A DNA stretch of 64,000 nucleotides from positions 43,858,336 through 43,922,335 of the forward strand of contig CM048849.1 in assembly GCA_026545225.1 (NCBI GenBank), written 5' to 3'. A model generated the notes under the pieces. That model was not told the DNA's origin. It ran no database searches and saw nothing but the letters and a program-made list of their open reading frames with translations. Origin of the DNA: Cornus controversa (lineage: Eukaryota > Streptophyta > Magnoliopsida > Cornales > Cornaceae). A program made the position numbers and the translations under genes. Shown one piece after another: positions 33,579 to 46,836 of the stretch; position 1 is the first letter of the stretch, and each line of letters starts with the position of its first letter.

Positions 33579-35783
33579 ACCTTTTATTTTAAAAGCTTTC
33601 TCATTGGTAAGTCCATTTCCAATATATCCCTCCCAATAAACTCATGAATGGAACCAAAATTCGTAACGGCGGAAGTCTCGTGCATTGGATTTAAACGAAA
33701 GAATTTTACAGAAAAAGAGGTTTATCAACCATGTTAACTCAATCGCTTAAAAAAAAAAAAACAAACAAACAAACATGTTGGCTCATTCAGGACCAGCTCT
33801 ATGCAGGGAGCCGAAGCTTGGTTAGAGCCTAGAATTGGCCGTCTGTAACTCAGTTTGTCCAAGTTTGCACAGATCATCTCATAATATAAATGGAGTTACT
33901 AAAATAAGAGCCTAGAAGTCACCAACCAGCAATTACAAGCCCCAATTAGGAATAGGAAAGAGCTATTAGAGAAAATGTACGATCTCAATAGAACAGGGTG
34001 TGTGAAGATTAATCTTAAAATATCATAGGTCAGGGTGCAAGGTAGTGTAGTTCACATCGAAGAGATCTCAGGAGAAATATATAATTCAATGACCTGATAA
34101 AATGATATTGCAATGGTTTGAAGTTCCAATGCACTACTCAAACATTACAGTGGAAGTGTCTTGAATCAAGCAAGAGTAAAAATAACTTGCATTAGGAGGA
34201 CTAATTCAGACAGAAAGTAAGGAAACCAGCTCTAAAATGAGCAAGGATTCAATGCAAATTTTGATGATAAATGAAGAACTTCAAAAATTTTAACTATGGG
34301 TACGATTTCAGTGATTCCTCTTTTTTAATTTCTGTGAAAATGAATTGTAAAAGACACCGAAAAAAGGCAAATTGTGTAGGATGCTTCTTAAGTAGTTGGA
34401 ATTAATTCTCCTAAAACTCATGGTGGGATTGGAAGAGCTAACACAATTACACAAGGCATAGCTGACTGGAACACATTCAACTGCAAAACATACAACCATG
34501 ACAGTCCCCATTTCAAAGGCCATGCATTATCCTATAGAAGCTTTCTAGCCCACTATTAATGCAATATTTCAAACTTCATATTGATAGATTTACCTGGGGG
34601 CTAACAAGAAGGTACGAGATTTAAACAACCCCCATTGATATTGCTTGATGTGAGGCAACACTACATCAATAAATAAGGAACCATGCACTAAGTCCCTGAG
34701 TAAGAGGTTCCATCTCAATTTTTGTACACCCTCATTACCTAGGACATGATGCAATGACCACAAATTTGGCCAAATCATCTTTCCGAAATTTGAATGCCCA
34801 CAGACACACCAATCATTCCTTGTGTTTACCAAAACCAATTTCAAACCACCAACCTAGGCCTCATGGACTTCGATGTTGCAAAAGCTCAGTCACAGAACTC
34901 CTTCCCTTCTGCAAAAGCCTTCTCAATGCTTGCTTAATGCATAATTAGAAAAACTATCTTGGCTCTGTTGCTTCCTTTCTGCATCCACATGGAAATTTAG
35001 AACTTCAGTATCATTACATGACGAGTACACGGTAACTGTTAAGTACTTCACATGGAACTGAAATCAAATAGACACACACACACAAACGATAGCCAGAGCG
35101 TTGGCGCAACTTATTATTATGTCTGCAAAGAATCACAAAATCATATCAAGATGAAATAGTAGGTTTTCCAGAATTCACATTACATTAGTGGCATTGTCTT
35201 TTAAGTGAGAGATGTCAGTAATAAAATTACTTTTCAAGATTGCATTGTTTTTTCTGGTTCCGTTTGTTTGAATGAAGCTAATGTCCAACAAAAGGAAAGA
35301 ATCTGAATTCAGCTAGAAATAGCTCTCTGTAAATAATTTACTATACAAAACAATCACCCTGAAGGGGGATTAAAGGAATTAGAAGCTATTATCACAAATG
35401 ATAGCAAAAGAGCAAACACCACAAATTTAATGAAATCTAAAACTAAGCCATACCAAAATTTTAGATGATGTGTCCGTATTCTTTTATGGCCTCAACTTTT
35501 ATGTTGGATTTGACCTTAAATGCCATGTCAAAGATGTGAAACCAATTCATTTCCATGGCATGCCCTATCACACCCCAATTGTTTATTAAGAAATGAATTC
35601 CATGCTCATAAAAATATTCAAGAAAACATGCAGAGACTAAAAAAGTTAAGGACGCCCACATGCATGATTCATCATCATCCTTGCCTTAATCCCCATATGG
35701 ATGGGGTCAGCCATATGATTTCTCTCCAATTAAGTGTAAAAAAGAAACACTACATAGGTACTCAATCTACATGCTTGCCTGGG
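33579..35783. other. 3' flank of the first FAR1-type gene
   Basis: No coding region is supported. It should hold the 3' UTR and terminator of the gene at 35784-44076 (minus strand). At about 35670-35730 there is a short RTE/SINE-like tail in minus orientation (TCATCATCATCCTTGCCTTA, GGGGTCAGCCATATG). Near 34785 the phrase AATCATCTTTCC.AAATTTGA resembles one near 46300, at a similar distance beyond the second gene's stop, perhaps a trace of the original tandem duplication. Confidence 0.4.
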
Positions 35784-38700
35784 CTATCTACGATGTAAAA
35801 GCTCCTGCCTTTTAGCTTCAAGTTCATTAAGATTGTTTCGAACAACTTGAGCTTTCACTGAAAGATGTTCATTATGGTCTTCAACGTCTTTCATAAGAGT
35901 AAGTAGTTGTTCACGATATGCTGCACTTAAACGTTTCTTCACCCGCAGTTCTGCAGTTAGTTCCTGAATTTTCTTATCTTTTTCATCCTGGGAAAGTAAT
36001 TGCATAAGCAGATTAATTGAGACAGTTGATGTATAAACATTCAGATTTGAACAAAAAATGTAAAGTTACATTCAGGCAAGGCATCCTAACAAGAAATGTT
36101 ATCTCAGTGAATTTAATGGACTCACAAAATCCAAGCAGAAATCATCATAATAAGATGAATGAACCTAACTATATAATAATAAGAAGTATCTTTCTTCATC
36201 ACAGTGATTATGGCACAAAAGAAAACAAGAAAAACGAGAAAAATAAAAAGATTAAACATTCTACTAATGCAGGACATTTGCATTGCAAATTGTTTAAAGG
36301 AAGATGATATTCACACTTCTCTCCACTTGCACTCAAGCTTGCAATTTATTTGAAAAAATAAAATGACATATTGCCCTTCACAAACATAATCACACTCCAC
36401 AACATTCTAGAAAGTATACACTCCACTCGAGGAATAATTTTGTCATTTGACTAAAATAAAAAAATTCAAGTGCAGTGCAAGTGGAGAAAGTTGAGTGCCA
36501 ATAATCATGTCCCTTGTTTAAATTTACTAAATATTCTTCTCCTTCCCTATAATTTTTCCCCTAAAAAATGAGTAGAAGTTATAGTTTAAAAATAAAAGAA
36601 AGAAAGAAGTCCATATAAAAAATCATATATATATACATATATATTTTCAATCATCTCAAGCTTTTTAGTTGTTACTTCATGCTGTTGAGGTTACCAATTT
36701 AACAGACATTAACATTACCCCAACCTACTAGGTTCCACAATATAAATGGTAGACTAAGCATTTTATGTGGTTATGTAATTCTGACACTTAAAATATTGTG
36801 ACCTCACGTCAGACTAATGTCTGATGCCATACACAAACGAGTTATACCACAAACTTAGATAAACTCATGTAGCTACAGTTTCTTCCTTTTATTTCAAAGC
36901 AATATGACCAATATCGTCCTATAACCTTCAAAATGTCCTCATTCATTTTGTATTAAGTTTTTCAGAACAACTTGTTATATCATAGAGCATTTTCAACACA
37001 TCTGTAGATTATTGCCTTTACCCCCTAGTAGATAAGTCTCTCAAAATTACATAGTAATTCCATTATGTACCAAATTAAACACCACAAGGGATATTAATAA
37101 AGAAAATACCACATGCAATTCCAATTAGTGAATAATTAAATATCATTTGCAAAGACGCCTATTGTACAAGGCAAGAAAAAGGGTCCCTTGGTTGACTGGC
37201 ATATAGTTTCCCATCCCAAATTACAATAAAAATGTGGCATAAGACTAACTTTTGACTTGAGCATACTAGCAACAATGATCTTTCTTATGCGTGAATTTAT
37301 ACTAGAATATGGATCAGGAAGACCTTATGAAATTGCATCCTTTTGAGTATTTGTTATGGTCTTCCATGGTGCTACTGCTGAGAAAGCTTCTCTTAGTGTA
37401 TATTGTGTATTGTAGCCTAAAGGAGGTTGACAGTACCGGAGACTCGGAGACAAGTCCAAAGAAGGTATTACAGAGGCTCTTCCCCACATTTTTGCCATGT
37501 GAAGTGCGGTTCACAACACTATTAGTCAGTTGTTGATCAATTAAAAGGTAGCATCAGTTAAAAGTTTCCCTTTTGAAAACATGGCATACTTGTCATGCTT
37601 CTCATTTTGGACTTCTTTTTATCACATAAGCTTCAGTTTTCAACATCTTGGGGCCCTTACAACCAAGATTTGTGGAAAGGTGTCAATCTAGTTATTCTCT
37701 AGATAATTCAAGATAAACAAAGTAAAAGGTCATTTTCAGATTTAAAAAAAACATAACCTATTCAAGATGAGAGTATGAACTTGCTCGTCCCCACGTTTTT
37801 TGCCATGTGAAGTGCAGTTCACAACAATACTAGTCAGTTGTCGATCAATTAAAAAGTAGCATCAGTTAAAAGTTTCCCTTTCGAAAACATGGCATACTTG
37901 TCATGCTTCTCATTTTGGATTTCTTTTTATCACATAAGCTTCAGTTTTCAACATCTTGGGACCCTACAACCAAGGTTTGTGGAAAGGTGTCAATCTAGTT
38001 ATTCTCTAGTTAATTCAAGATAAACGGAGTAAAAGGTCATTTTCAGATTTTAATAAAACATAACCTATTCAAGATGAGAGTATGAGCTTCCTCCATGGAG
38101 TTTGTCAACTCCAATTTGATAATTATTCTCTCAAGAAACCAAGCCTGTATGGATAAGAAGATTGTTTGAAACCAGATAAGTGGAACTATATTTTTAATTC
38201 TTATGGCTGCCAGATCCAAGAAAGATGGTTATATTAAATTTTATGTTTCCTAAAAACATGCGCATCTTACTGGAGAAATCAATAAGCTATTCTCTTAGGC
38301 AAAGGTTGATTTTAGCCAGCAAAAATTGACCTAACTCTACAGAAGAACAACAAGAACATAGGGACAATTTTGCCTAAAAGTTCAGTAAGGCTTCTGATTC
38401 TCTATAGTTTTAGTTTTTCTTCCCCATTTTACGATGACCATCTTTCTGATTCTTTGCTTTCGTATATCCCTACTCTTCAATTGATATGCTTCTTTTCTTC
38501 TCACAGAAATATTTATTATGCTGTTTGTAGACCCAAAAAAAACAAAAACAACAAGGATGAACCCTATACATCATGGTTTGGATCAAAGCAGGAATGACAA
38601 TTTGAGACAGTCAATCATAAAGCTTTGAGAAATAAAAAGTATATCAACTTAACCCCAGGAGACTGAATAGTTGAAACCAAGCCTAAGAAAGTGGATGTCC

Positions 38701-41700
38701 TCAGTTTGATTCTCCTCCCTTGAGGCTTCACAGGATTCTTGTTGGACTAAAAGGTGGCAAAAGGTGTAGGGGCCTGTCACATGTCTGAAGGGAATAAATC
38801 ACCTAAAGGGTGGGGACACCCTTCTAGTAAACAAGAAATTTTTTTTTACATCAATTTGGCCTTATCAAAAAGAAAGTAGAAGGCAGAAGTCAGGCACGAT
38901 AATTAATAACTGAAAATTCTATATTGATAAGGAAGAAAATAATACACAATACTAAAACTTCACATAGAAAGCAAGTTATATTGGAGTCATTACTTAGTGC
39001 AATAATAAAATGCTCAGGCTACCAAGCATGAGAGCACCAGTTTGTGAGCAACCACATAGTGCAAATAACGTCAATGGTAAGGAATATCCATCTTGCCCTT
39101 CCAAAAATTCTGCATTAATAGGACCAAGATTGGGCAAATGACCTTTAAAGAAGCAAGTTATTTGAGTAGCTACATAAGGTATAGAAAACTTACATAACTT
39201 GGACGTCTCTTTGGAAATGAAACTACTAGGGGATGATTATGGTCCCTCACAAATTTTCTCACAACCCATCTACCAGGCTTCTCTCTCTTCAATAAGATCA
39301 TTGACGTACAACCTTCTCGTCGTCTATCTTGTTTTTGAACCACAAGACTCACTGTATTTTTATTATCAGAACCTCCTCTGCATCCAAGGCCCCGGGAAAT
39401 AATTGACCCATCACGCTCTGACTTACGAGATGATAGAACACGGGTTACGAATCCTACCCTTCTGGCATATTCATCATAGAATGCTCTAGCAGTATCTTCA
39501 GATTCAAATAGCATACCCTCATGTGGTTCTTGATTTCTGTTAGCTTCACATAAACTTAATTTCTCTCCTGCTGAAGTTTCTATTCTTCCTGTTCCATCAT
39601 CCATTGAGGTCTGCATATCCACTGAAGTACATAAGAGGCATGGCCATTCAATCAGGATATTTTTACCCAAAAAGGGGGGAAAAAATAGGATAAAGAAAAC
39701 AATCATAAATAATATGCCTTCTACCTGACATGATTAACCTCACAAACTGATTGTCAATATTAAGGATGAATTTATTAAATTGAAACTTGTAACCCATTAA
39801 AGAAAATTTGCACAAACCAGCATTGCTATGCCACCAACTATACAATTGAATTTATACAAAGCCCCAAAGATTTTGCAAGAACCAAGGATGAAAGCAGTGA
39901 AAATTTGTATACTAATCCAATGGAAAACTTATTGGGGGAAAACAATCCAAAAGTGGAAAGATTGCAGAATTCTCACCCAAAAGCACAGTAAACGTCTGGC
40001 ACAAGCATGAACAAGTTTCCACGACAAAATATTTGCAACTAAATTGCTTAAATCCTTATCTAATTAATGTGCATCAATAACTACAGTGAGTATATAAGTA
40101 ATTTCATATGATATTGGTATGTGCTATTAGAAAATCTTGAGAATGAATTAAGATACTATGCCCAGTGCTAACTTTTTTTCTCATTTATCAAACCAAACAC
40201 ACAGAAAAAATAAAAAGAAAAGCTCAAAATTAAGGGACTCCTATCCTCAGCAATAGATTTTTCAAGTGAATAAAAGGGAGCTCTACAATGGCACATGGAC
40301 AATCTTTGCAGCTCGCATTGACGAACAATGCCTACTGAGAGGTGGGTAGCATCCATTGCAGATGACTAAAATAGGGTATTATACATGACAAAGTGGCATG
40401 TCTTTACAATCATGATTTACTAAGATTCAGCTCTGCATTGCTCAGATTCATCCCTCTCCCTCCTTTCAAAAGATCCCTTTTTAAGGTGTTTGTAGAGCTT
40501 AAGAATAGACAGATGGATAACTCAACAAGATATCGCCAGGATCACTGGAAAGGAAATGTCCATGCCTCCATGGGTATTCCATGCAACATTTAATTTTAAC
40601 TCCATAGAGTTCCCAGAGAGCAAGAGAAAAGCAGTGTCCGCCCCTGCTTGGCTGCTAGGGTAAGGAAAACTTTCGAAAGCACAGATTTTTCTTTTATGAA
40701 AATGAAATATCAATTCTATAAATAGAAAATAAGATATCAATTTTATAAATAGAGCAAAATTGTTCTTTTATTCCTTCTCTTTGTAACTTTTGCTTAAAAT
40801 TTCAATATTCTGATTTCTTTTATCATCCTCCCATTTTTTCAGCAACCAACGGGAGCCTAGAAGGCTTGAACAAGAAATGTTTAACAAAGTTTCATCCTTT
40901 GCATAAAATATGAACAACTCCAAGCAGAATTAACAGGACAGTGAAGTCAAACTCTCTCTACCAAATTTTCTCTCTCCAGATTCGAGGTTGATTTTCCTGA
41001 TCTGCTGACTGATTTGAAGCTCTTTCTGCTAGTTAATAGCTTCAAGTCCATTGTCACGGCTACTTATCCGGTTTCACACTGGTTCCAACTGATGTTGTGG
41101 GGACTAACTTTTCTGAGACTAAAGATATTTATGTAAATGGTGAGAATTAGGATTCAAGTGATATTGTTTAAGGAATCAGAGCTAGGTTTCGAAGATGAGA
41201 GGGTTGCAGATGGTCTGAAATCTGAAGATTATGAAAAATGAATTACTGGCGATTTATCAAAGACAGACCGGAAAAAGGAGGAGGGTTACGTTAGGTAGCT
41301 TGACAACCGGCGTAAATCTCTGTCATGACCAATATAAACTTGAATCCTATGAATACACGAGTGGATTGACTTAGGCTATGGCCTTAGATAGAGCGGAATG
41401 GAAACATATGACTCATGTAACCGACCCCAAGTAGTTGAGAAATAGGCTTGGTTGTTATTGTTGTTGTATGTTTTGTAGAAATTCAATAGGAAAAACAGCT
41501 TTCAGAAAAAGAAAAAAAAAATCAATAGGAATATGAGAATATGAGGAAAATAATGAAATGGAAAAAGGACTCCAAGAACTTTAGAGTAACCACATACCTT
41601 GGGGGGAGAAAGGGGGCATAGCTACAGTGAGTAATGAGTATCCTAACCGTAGGGGTGGGCTACGTTACAGACTCGAGTATGTGTGCCGGGTGCGGGTAAG

Positions 41701-44076
41701 CGTCCACGCATCAGACATGTCATAATATATTTATGTAACATATTATTTAATATTCATAGGACACACAAAAACTACTAAATATTCATATTATTTAATATTT
41801 TTATTTTATTTTCTAGAGTAAATAATATCTTTATATAACATGAATGTTCAATATAGGCATTTCGCTCATTTTGAAGCAATAATATAATATAACTGAATTA
41901 TAATTTTTTTAGGAGCATGTCCAACCAAAGGTGTCAGACACATCCCATACCTATGTCCGAGTATTGTGTGTCCAACATGGGTATTTCACCTACTTTTGAA
42001 GAGTCCATGTAACATAGGGGGTGACAAAGGGTATGGAAGATCTTGGAAACCAAGATCTCAGTTCAAAAACTGCAAATCATGGGCAGAACAATCTGAATAT
42101 GAAGTGATGGAATGTAAGGATGCTAAAAATGAAATTCGACTTGCTGATTTGGTGTTCATTCTTTAATTCAAGCTTAAAGTCGAAAGAAAGCCACGCACCT
42201 ATTCAAGCGAGTTCAATAAAAAAAATAAAAAAGGTGAAAAGTTGGCACACTTTATCCAAAAAGATAAGTGGTCCGAAGAGGTAGGGATGGGCAAATCAAG
42301 TGACTGTAGATAAGCAAATATTACGGTGGAAGATGTAGGGATGGGCAAATCTAGTGACTTTAGATAACAGATATTACAGTGGATAAAGACAAAAATTGGG
42401 ACACTTCAAATAACCTACCTGTGAAATTAACTGAAAATTCATCTTCCGCCAAGCTTTGAATATTCAAGCCAGAAAATATAAGATAAAGTTAAGCCTCCAT
42501 CAGAGATTTCAAAAGGCAACAAAGATGAATGGTGCATGGACAATCTTTGCAGCCCGCATTGACCATGTTTTGTGTTGCGGGTGGTGTACAGTAGCAATGC
42601 AAAACACTACAACATGTTTGGTAACCGGTTGTTGCCATTTGAATAGTACCGCGTTTGTTACCAAATAGGAAACACCAAATTGGAAAGTGTTTCCTAATGT
42701 TTTCGCACTGTAGTAAAAACACTGTGTCAGTGAACAGTATCAAAAAAAACTGTAGCAGTCCCTTTTTATGCTTTCATGCAACACTTTTTTACCAAACATG
42801 TTTTCATGTTTTTCTTCCAAAAATCTTGCAATAAATTTTACAATACCAAACATGCTTCCAATCACAAATGAACACACTCTACAACAAAAACGTCGTTTTT
42901 GTTTCGGATGAAACCAAAAACGCAAAACGGAAACGGTTGCCAAACAAGCCCATAATGTGGTACTTATAGATAAGAAGTCCCCCTATACTGTTAGCAGCAT
43001 ATTTCACAAGCTTTGGGATAGGAAGAGGACTAGTTTAGGAGTAATGTCCTCAGTAATGATCAAGGCTTTTCTAGATTTCACAGTGCTCGCGTAAGGAATA
43101 ATGTCATAGGAAAGGGGCTGTGGCACTTCGTTAATATACATACTGTGTTGAAAAAAATGGCATCCAAAAATGAGGATGTACAAGGATAGAAAAGGCTCCT
43201 AATGGGTCAAGCATTTCAACATGAAATGTTGTAGGGCTGAACTACATAGCAAGTGCTATTTGACATCCTCTATAATCTGTATGACATGTTGACTCCCTAA
43301 CGGAGAGTAAAAAGAGGTTGAGTATTGCTCGAATCTATGTTGCGGTTGCAGCAGGTGTTGTTGAGATTGAGGAAAAGTTTGATCTGTGTATGAGACAAAG
43401 TCTTTAGCTATTTAGAACTGAAGAGTGAGGATTGTAACCATAGGTTCTGATAGTCAGAATACGCAAAAGGTCCAAAATTATGACTATTTGCTTGCAGTAA
43501 GAGTGTTTAAATTAAGGGGGAAAAAGTGGGATCAAAATAAAAGTAAAGAGTCAGCGAATATAAATTCGCCCGAGAAATAAAAATAAAAAATAAAAAAATA
43601 TTTCTAGAGAACAAAATATCAACACAACTAAGCAAAAAAGAAGAAGAAGAAGAAGTTATTTGGGGGTCATTTCGAGTAAAATTGTTCGTTTATGAACTCA
43701 GCTAAACGATTGCGACATATATAAGGTTCAATATTTTGAGTTCCCTTTATTGTCTTACACTTTATCGACACCCAAACAGAGCCCATTATTAAGAAAATCG
43801 AATAAAGTATTCAGTTTTGCTTACAACTATGAATAACACAAAATACAAGGACATGCACAGTGAATGATTTAAGTTCAAAGTATCAAATTGTAACAAGTTT
43901 CACTCTTTAGCTGAAGATTTAAACCAAATGCAGCTTCAAAATATATGACTCGAGGGTTTCAATCAGAGAAATAACAACGTCTTGGCCTTGCAAAGAAATG
44001 CAAATATATATGTCTCTGTGTGTGTGTATATAAAGAGATATACGTAGAGATCGAGTTGAGAGAGAAAGTACTTACT
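35784..44076 (-). CDS. FAR1-domain short protein, FRS-RELATED FACTOR type (gene A, 210 aa, 3 exons)
   Basis: Exons on the minus strand: exon 1 ends at 44076 and supplies only the A of the ATG; exon 2 is 39621-39194; exon 3 is 35987-35784 including TAG. Splice sites: donor A|GTAAGTAC at 44075, acceptor TACTTCAG|TGGATATG, donor TAT|GTAAGTTT at 39193, acceptor TTTCCCAG|GATGAAAA. Intron 1 is 4,454 bp and intron 2 is 3,206 bp. The protein has an acidic N-terminus and a FAR1 DNA-binding domain at about 44-133 (FYDEYARRVGFVTRV; zinc ligands C81, C105, H128, H130 in DHNHPL). Exon 3 gives a 67-residue coiled coil (KDKKIQELTAELRVKKRL). FAR1/FHY3 proteins derive from Mutator-type transposases and act as nuclear transcription factors. 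This short form lacks the transposase-like core and SWIM finger, as known for FRF proteins. If the split ATG is not used, M3 at 39616 would serve. Confidence 0.85.
37481..38093. repeat. Tandem duplication of ~307 bp in intron 2 of gene A
   Basis: Copy 1 (37481-37787) and copy 2 (37788-38093) share GTTTTCAACATCTTGGG, GGTGTCAATCTAGTTATTCT and ATTCAAGATGAGAGTATGA in order, with roughly 5% differences and small indels. Noncoding. Confidence 0.9.
41325..41470 (+). mobile_element. RTE-type LINE 3' end with (TTG)n tail, in intron 1 of gene A
   Basis: The plus strand reads GGCTATGGCCTTAGATAGAG, then CATGTAACCGACCCCAAGTA and GGCTTGGTTGTTATTGTTGT. Translated, it retains AMALDRAEW and HVTDPK, the C-terminal phrase of plant RTE elements (MALDR.EWR..IHVADP). 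The tail is TTG-rich. 5'-truncated. Confidence 0.7.
41660..42017. mobile_element. Probable hAT-like MITE, GTCCGA..GTGTCC family
   Basis: The ends CTACGTTACAGACTCGAGTA and, reverse-complemented, CTATGTTACATGGACTC are similar. The flanks GGGGTGGG/GGGGTGAC could be a decayed 8-bp target duplication (6 of 8). Internal GTCAGACACATCCC and GTCCGAGTATTGTGTGTCC resemble the elements at 21912-33290 and 57389-57859. Confidence 0.4.
42613..42955. mobile_element. MITE-like inverted-repeat element in intron 1 of gene A
   Basis: ACATGTTTGGTAACCGG near 42613 pairs with CCGTTTGCC-like GGTTGCCAAACAAGCCC near 42951 (reverse complement GGGCTTGTTTGGCAACC). ACCAAACATG motifs recur internally. No target duplication was resolved, so the limits are approximate. 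Confidence 0.35.
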
Positions 44077-44215
44077 GAATGGAAATTGAAGCTCGAAACT
44101 GTTTCGATTTTGCGTCTGATTCTTGTTTGTTTATCGGATTGATGTTTTAGGTTTCCAAACGATTCGAAGAAAACAGAATAGAGTTGTATGGTATGTGTGT
44201 GCCTCCCATGGCAAG
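44076..44215 (-). other. Probable 5' UTR exon of gene A
   Basis: Upstream of the first donor (GTAAGT at 44070-44075) the minus strand carries a TTCGATTTTC-like leader. The exon's last base A joins TG of exon 2 to form the start codon. A weak TATA-like TTTATAATC lies near 44283-44292. The 5' limit is a guess. Confidence 0.45.
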
Positions 44216-44396
44216 ACAAGTGGCGAAAATGGTACGGTCAGAAGAGAAGGGACACGTGGTAGCTATTCATTGGTATTACGTTGATTATAAATGTGGAAAA
44301 AACAAAGTGCTCCCATTTTTGCGAGGGAATACCATGATAGGAGATCCATCTCATTTCAAAAGAACAATATACCATCTAAAATATATGTTAGTTTTT

Positions 44397-45087
44397 GGGC
44401 GAAAGTGCTGTAAAACATTTCTGGTTTTAAAATGCTGCTCAATACTTATTTTTTATTTTTTATTTTTATAATAAATACTTTTTAACTTATAAATTAGTGT
44501 AATTTGTCTCTATTTGAATTAAAAATTAATTTCAAATGACAAAAATATCTTCACAAATAAAAAATAAAAAATTGATTAATTTACTTAAAAAATACCAAAA
44601 ATAATTATAAAAAAAACTTTAATTTGTCGAAAAAATTTACCAAAAAACAAAAAACTTTAATTCACCAATTTTTTTCAGTATTTTTTTGTAATTTTTTTTG
44701 GTATTTTTCTACAAATTAAAATACCGAAAAAATTACAAAAAAAGTTCTTTTTGAAAAATACCAAAAAAACTTTAATTTGTCAAAAAATTACAAAAAAAAT
44801 ATTGAAATAAATTTACCGAAAAAAATTGGTGAATTAAAGTTCTTTTTTTTGGATAATTTTCTTTTGTATTTTTCAGTAAATTAATCAGTTTTTTATTTTT
44901 ATTATTATTATTATTTTATTTGTGAGGGTATTTTTGTAATTTTAAGTCAATTTTTAATCCAAGTAGTGTCAAATTGGGCAAATTGCACCAATTTGTAAGT
45001 TGAAGGATGTTTGTTACACCCAAAAAAAGAAAAAGGAAGTATTGTGCACCATTTTGAAACCAGATGGGAGTTTATTGCACTTTAGCC
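44397..45087. mobile_element. Foldback TIR element (691 bp) just upstream of gene A
   Basis: Nearly the whole element is one inverted repeat. GGGCGAAAGTGCTGTAAAAC at the left pairs with the reverse complement GGCTAAAGTGCAATAAACTC at the right, and similarity continues to the centre near 44742 (AATTGGTGAATTAAAG, GATTAATTTACT). It is flanked by a perfect 8-bp duplication TAGTTTTT (44389-44396 and 45088-45095). AT-rich, no coding capacity. It begins about 180 bp upstream of the presumed gene A leader. Confidence 0.85.
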
Positions 45088-45095
45088 TAGTTTTT

Positions 45096-46682
45096 ATCGA
45101 CAATATATGGAGAGCATAAGTTTGCTCCTATTAAAAATAGACAAATTATACACTTATGATACGCTTGGAAGCATTATATTGACGCATACAATTTGGAATT
45201 AGAAAAAATTCATTACAAATTTTAAATCATATTTTTTGAATATCAAATCCAAACCGTTGATTTGGTGATCCCAAAGGTAACATTAATAGTAATGTGAGTT
45301 TCTTTAAAGGGTAAAATATCAAAAATAATTTTCTTTTAAAAAGTCTCATAAAGTGAGGAGGTCAGTTTTTTTTCCGTATATCTATATTACATTTAAACAT
45401 TGTGTTTGAATCTCTCTCTAAACAAAAATCACAATCTAACGGTCAAAGATGCTTAAAAAATCAATTGAAAATATATCTATCTATTTACGACCTAAAATAA
45501 CTTTATCTCTCATCGATCTAACAGTCACGATTCACTCACTATATTCACACCTAAATTCACATACACATCTACCCACCCTTACATCTCTAAAATGATTCAA
45601 TCCAACAACTTTTTTATAGTACTATAAGCACAGCCAATATGCTAGTGTATCTAATATCTATAATCTATCTATCTTTATATGTCAAATTCAGTATCACAGT
45701 TCCATTTGTATTGTGAACCAATAATTAAATACGTAAAATAAAAACTGGTATATCTTTCTTTAAAAAAAAATACTTTGGTCCCTCCCTCTCTCTCATGAGC
45801 CCTTAGAATAGAGAAGATAGACCGTAGCTGGCTAATCTGTATGAGATATTTTGCTCATCATTCTAATGATGCGTTGAGAATTGGTTGCAAAATTTCTTGA
45901 AGCCCATCATTATACACAATCTGAAAATCATGAAATGAAATCCATAATTTGTCTTCTCCCTGTTCATGCCAACCTCTTTTGGGCTATATATGCAAGTCCA
46001 GTGAGTGTCTGTATATGTGTGCGTGTGTGTGTGTATATATATATATATATGGTAGGTTAGTCCACTCGAGTATTGCAAGTAAAACATGTTACAATTGGCT
46101 TAAGATGGTGTAAAATGTAAATGCATCAGCTTTCAAACATTTATTTTACACAGCCAAATATCAATTACCATAAACTGAAGCTTACCTTAAATTGAAGCTG
46201 CCAAAAAAATACATTCTAATTAATAATGTACATGACCCAGATCTTAATACTGGAAGGCCTATACTAACAATGATACATTAGCTACTACATTCAACGAAAT
46301 CATCTTTCCACAATTTGAATATGCCAACAAAGCCAAGTAACCACCCCGCGAGAGTTGTGCACCCACCAGAAAATTTTAATTCAAGAAAATCTTGGTCTCT
46401 TGATTTTTGATTTTTGATGTTGCCTACACCGCAGAGCACCACCAAAGGTAGCACTAGTTTTTATACATCTTACAAAAATTCCTCCTTTGTTTTCGGTCAA
46501 TGTTTTCTTCTTCTGCTGCAACATTCAAATACCATATAAATAACAAGTGAAGCCCAATATAAATATAAATTTTATAAATTCTTAGGCATACACTTCATTT
46601 GTAAACACAATATATATATAATCATATACACACACTCACCAACCTGTCAAAATGCAACTTGGCAAACGAAATTTAAGACATC
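45096..46682. other. Intergenic between genes A and B, no supported gene
   Basis: AT-rich, with a short (GT)n/(TA)n microsatellite at 46018-46050. The sequence from about 46300 onward would be the 3' flank of gene B. Confidence 0.45.
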
Positions 46683-46690
46683 TAATGACA

Positions 46691-46836
46691 GGAGAAGAAC
46701 TACAATGGTGCACAGTGCACCGGGTGAATTTCAGCTGTGTGCACAACACGCGTGATGAGGCTCACGGTGAGTGTTGTGCACATACAGCTGAGATTGCACC
46801 GGTGCATCTACATCTGGCACATTGTAGTTCTTCTCC
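46691..46836. mobile_element. 146-bp hairpin MITE downstream of gene B
   Basis: Perfect 16-bp terminal inverted repeats GGAGAAGAACTACAAT / ATTGTAGTTCTTCTCC and a perfect 8-bp target duplication TAATGACA (46683-46690 and 46837-46844). The arms pair over ~60 bases, including CAGCTGT.TGCACAACAC around a ~23-base loop, so RNA from either strand folds like a microRNA precursor. It lies 370-515 bases past the gene B stop codon, possibly within its 3' UTR. Confidence 0.9.

Noticed and set aside
37309-37536. 75-codon frame in gene A intron 2 (possible alternative exon)
   Set aside because: Opposite strand to the gene, no domain, and its end runs into the tandem duplication.
39170-39193. Extension of the FAR1 frame past TAT to a later stop (SFLYLM end)
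   Set aside because: The donor GTAAGT directly after TAT and a matching acceptor before the conserved coiled-coil exon, mirrored in gene B, indicate an intron; the extension would arise only by intron retention.
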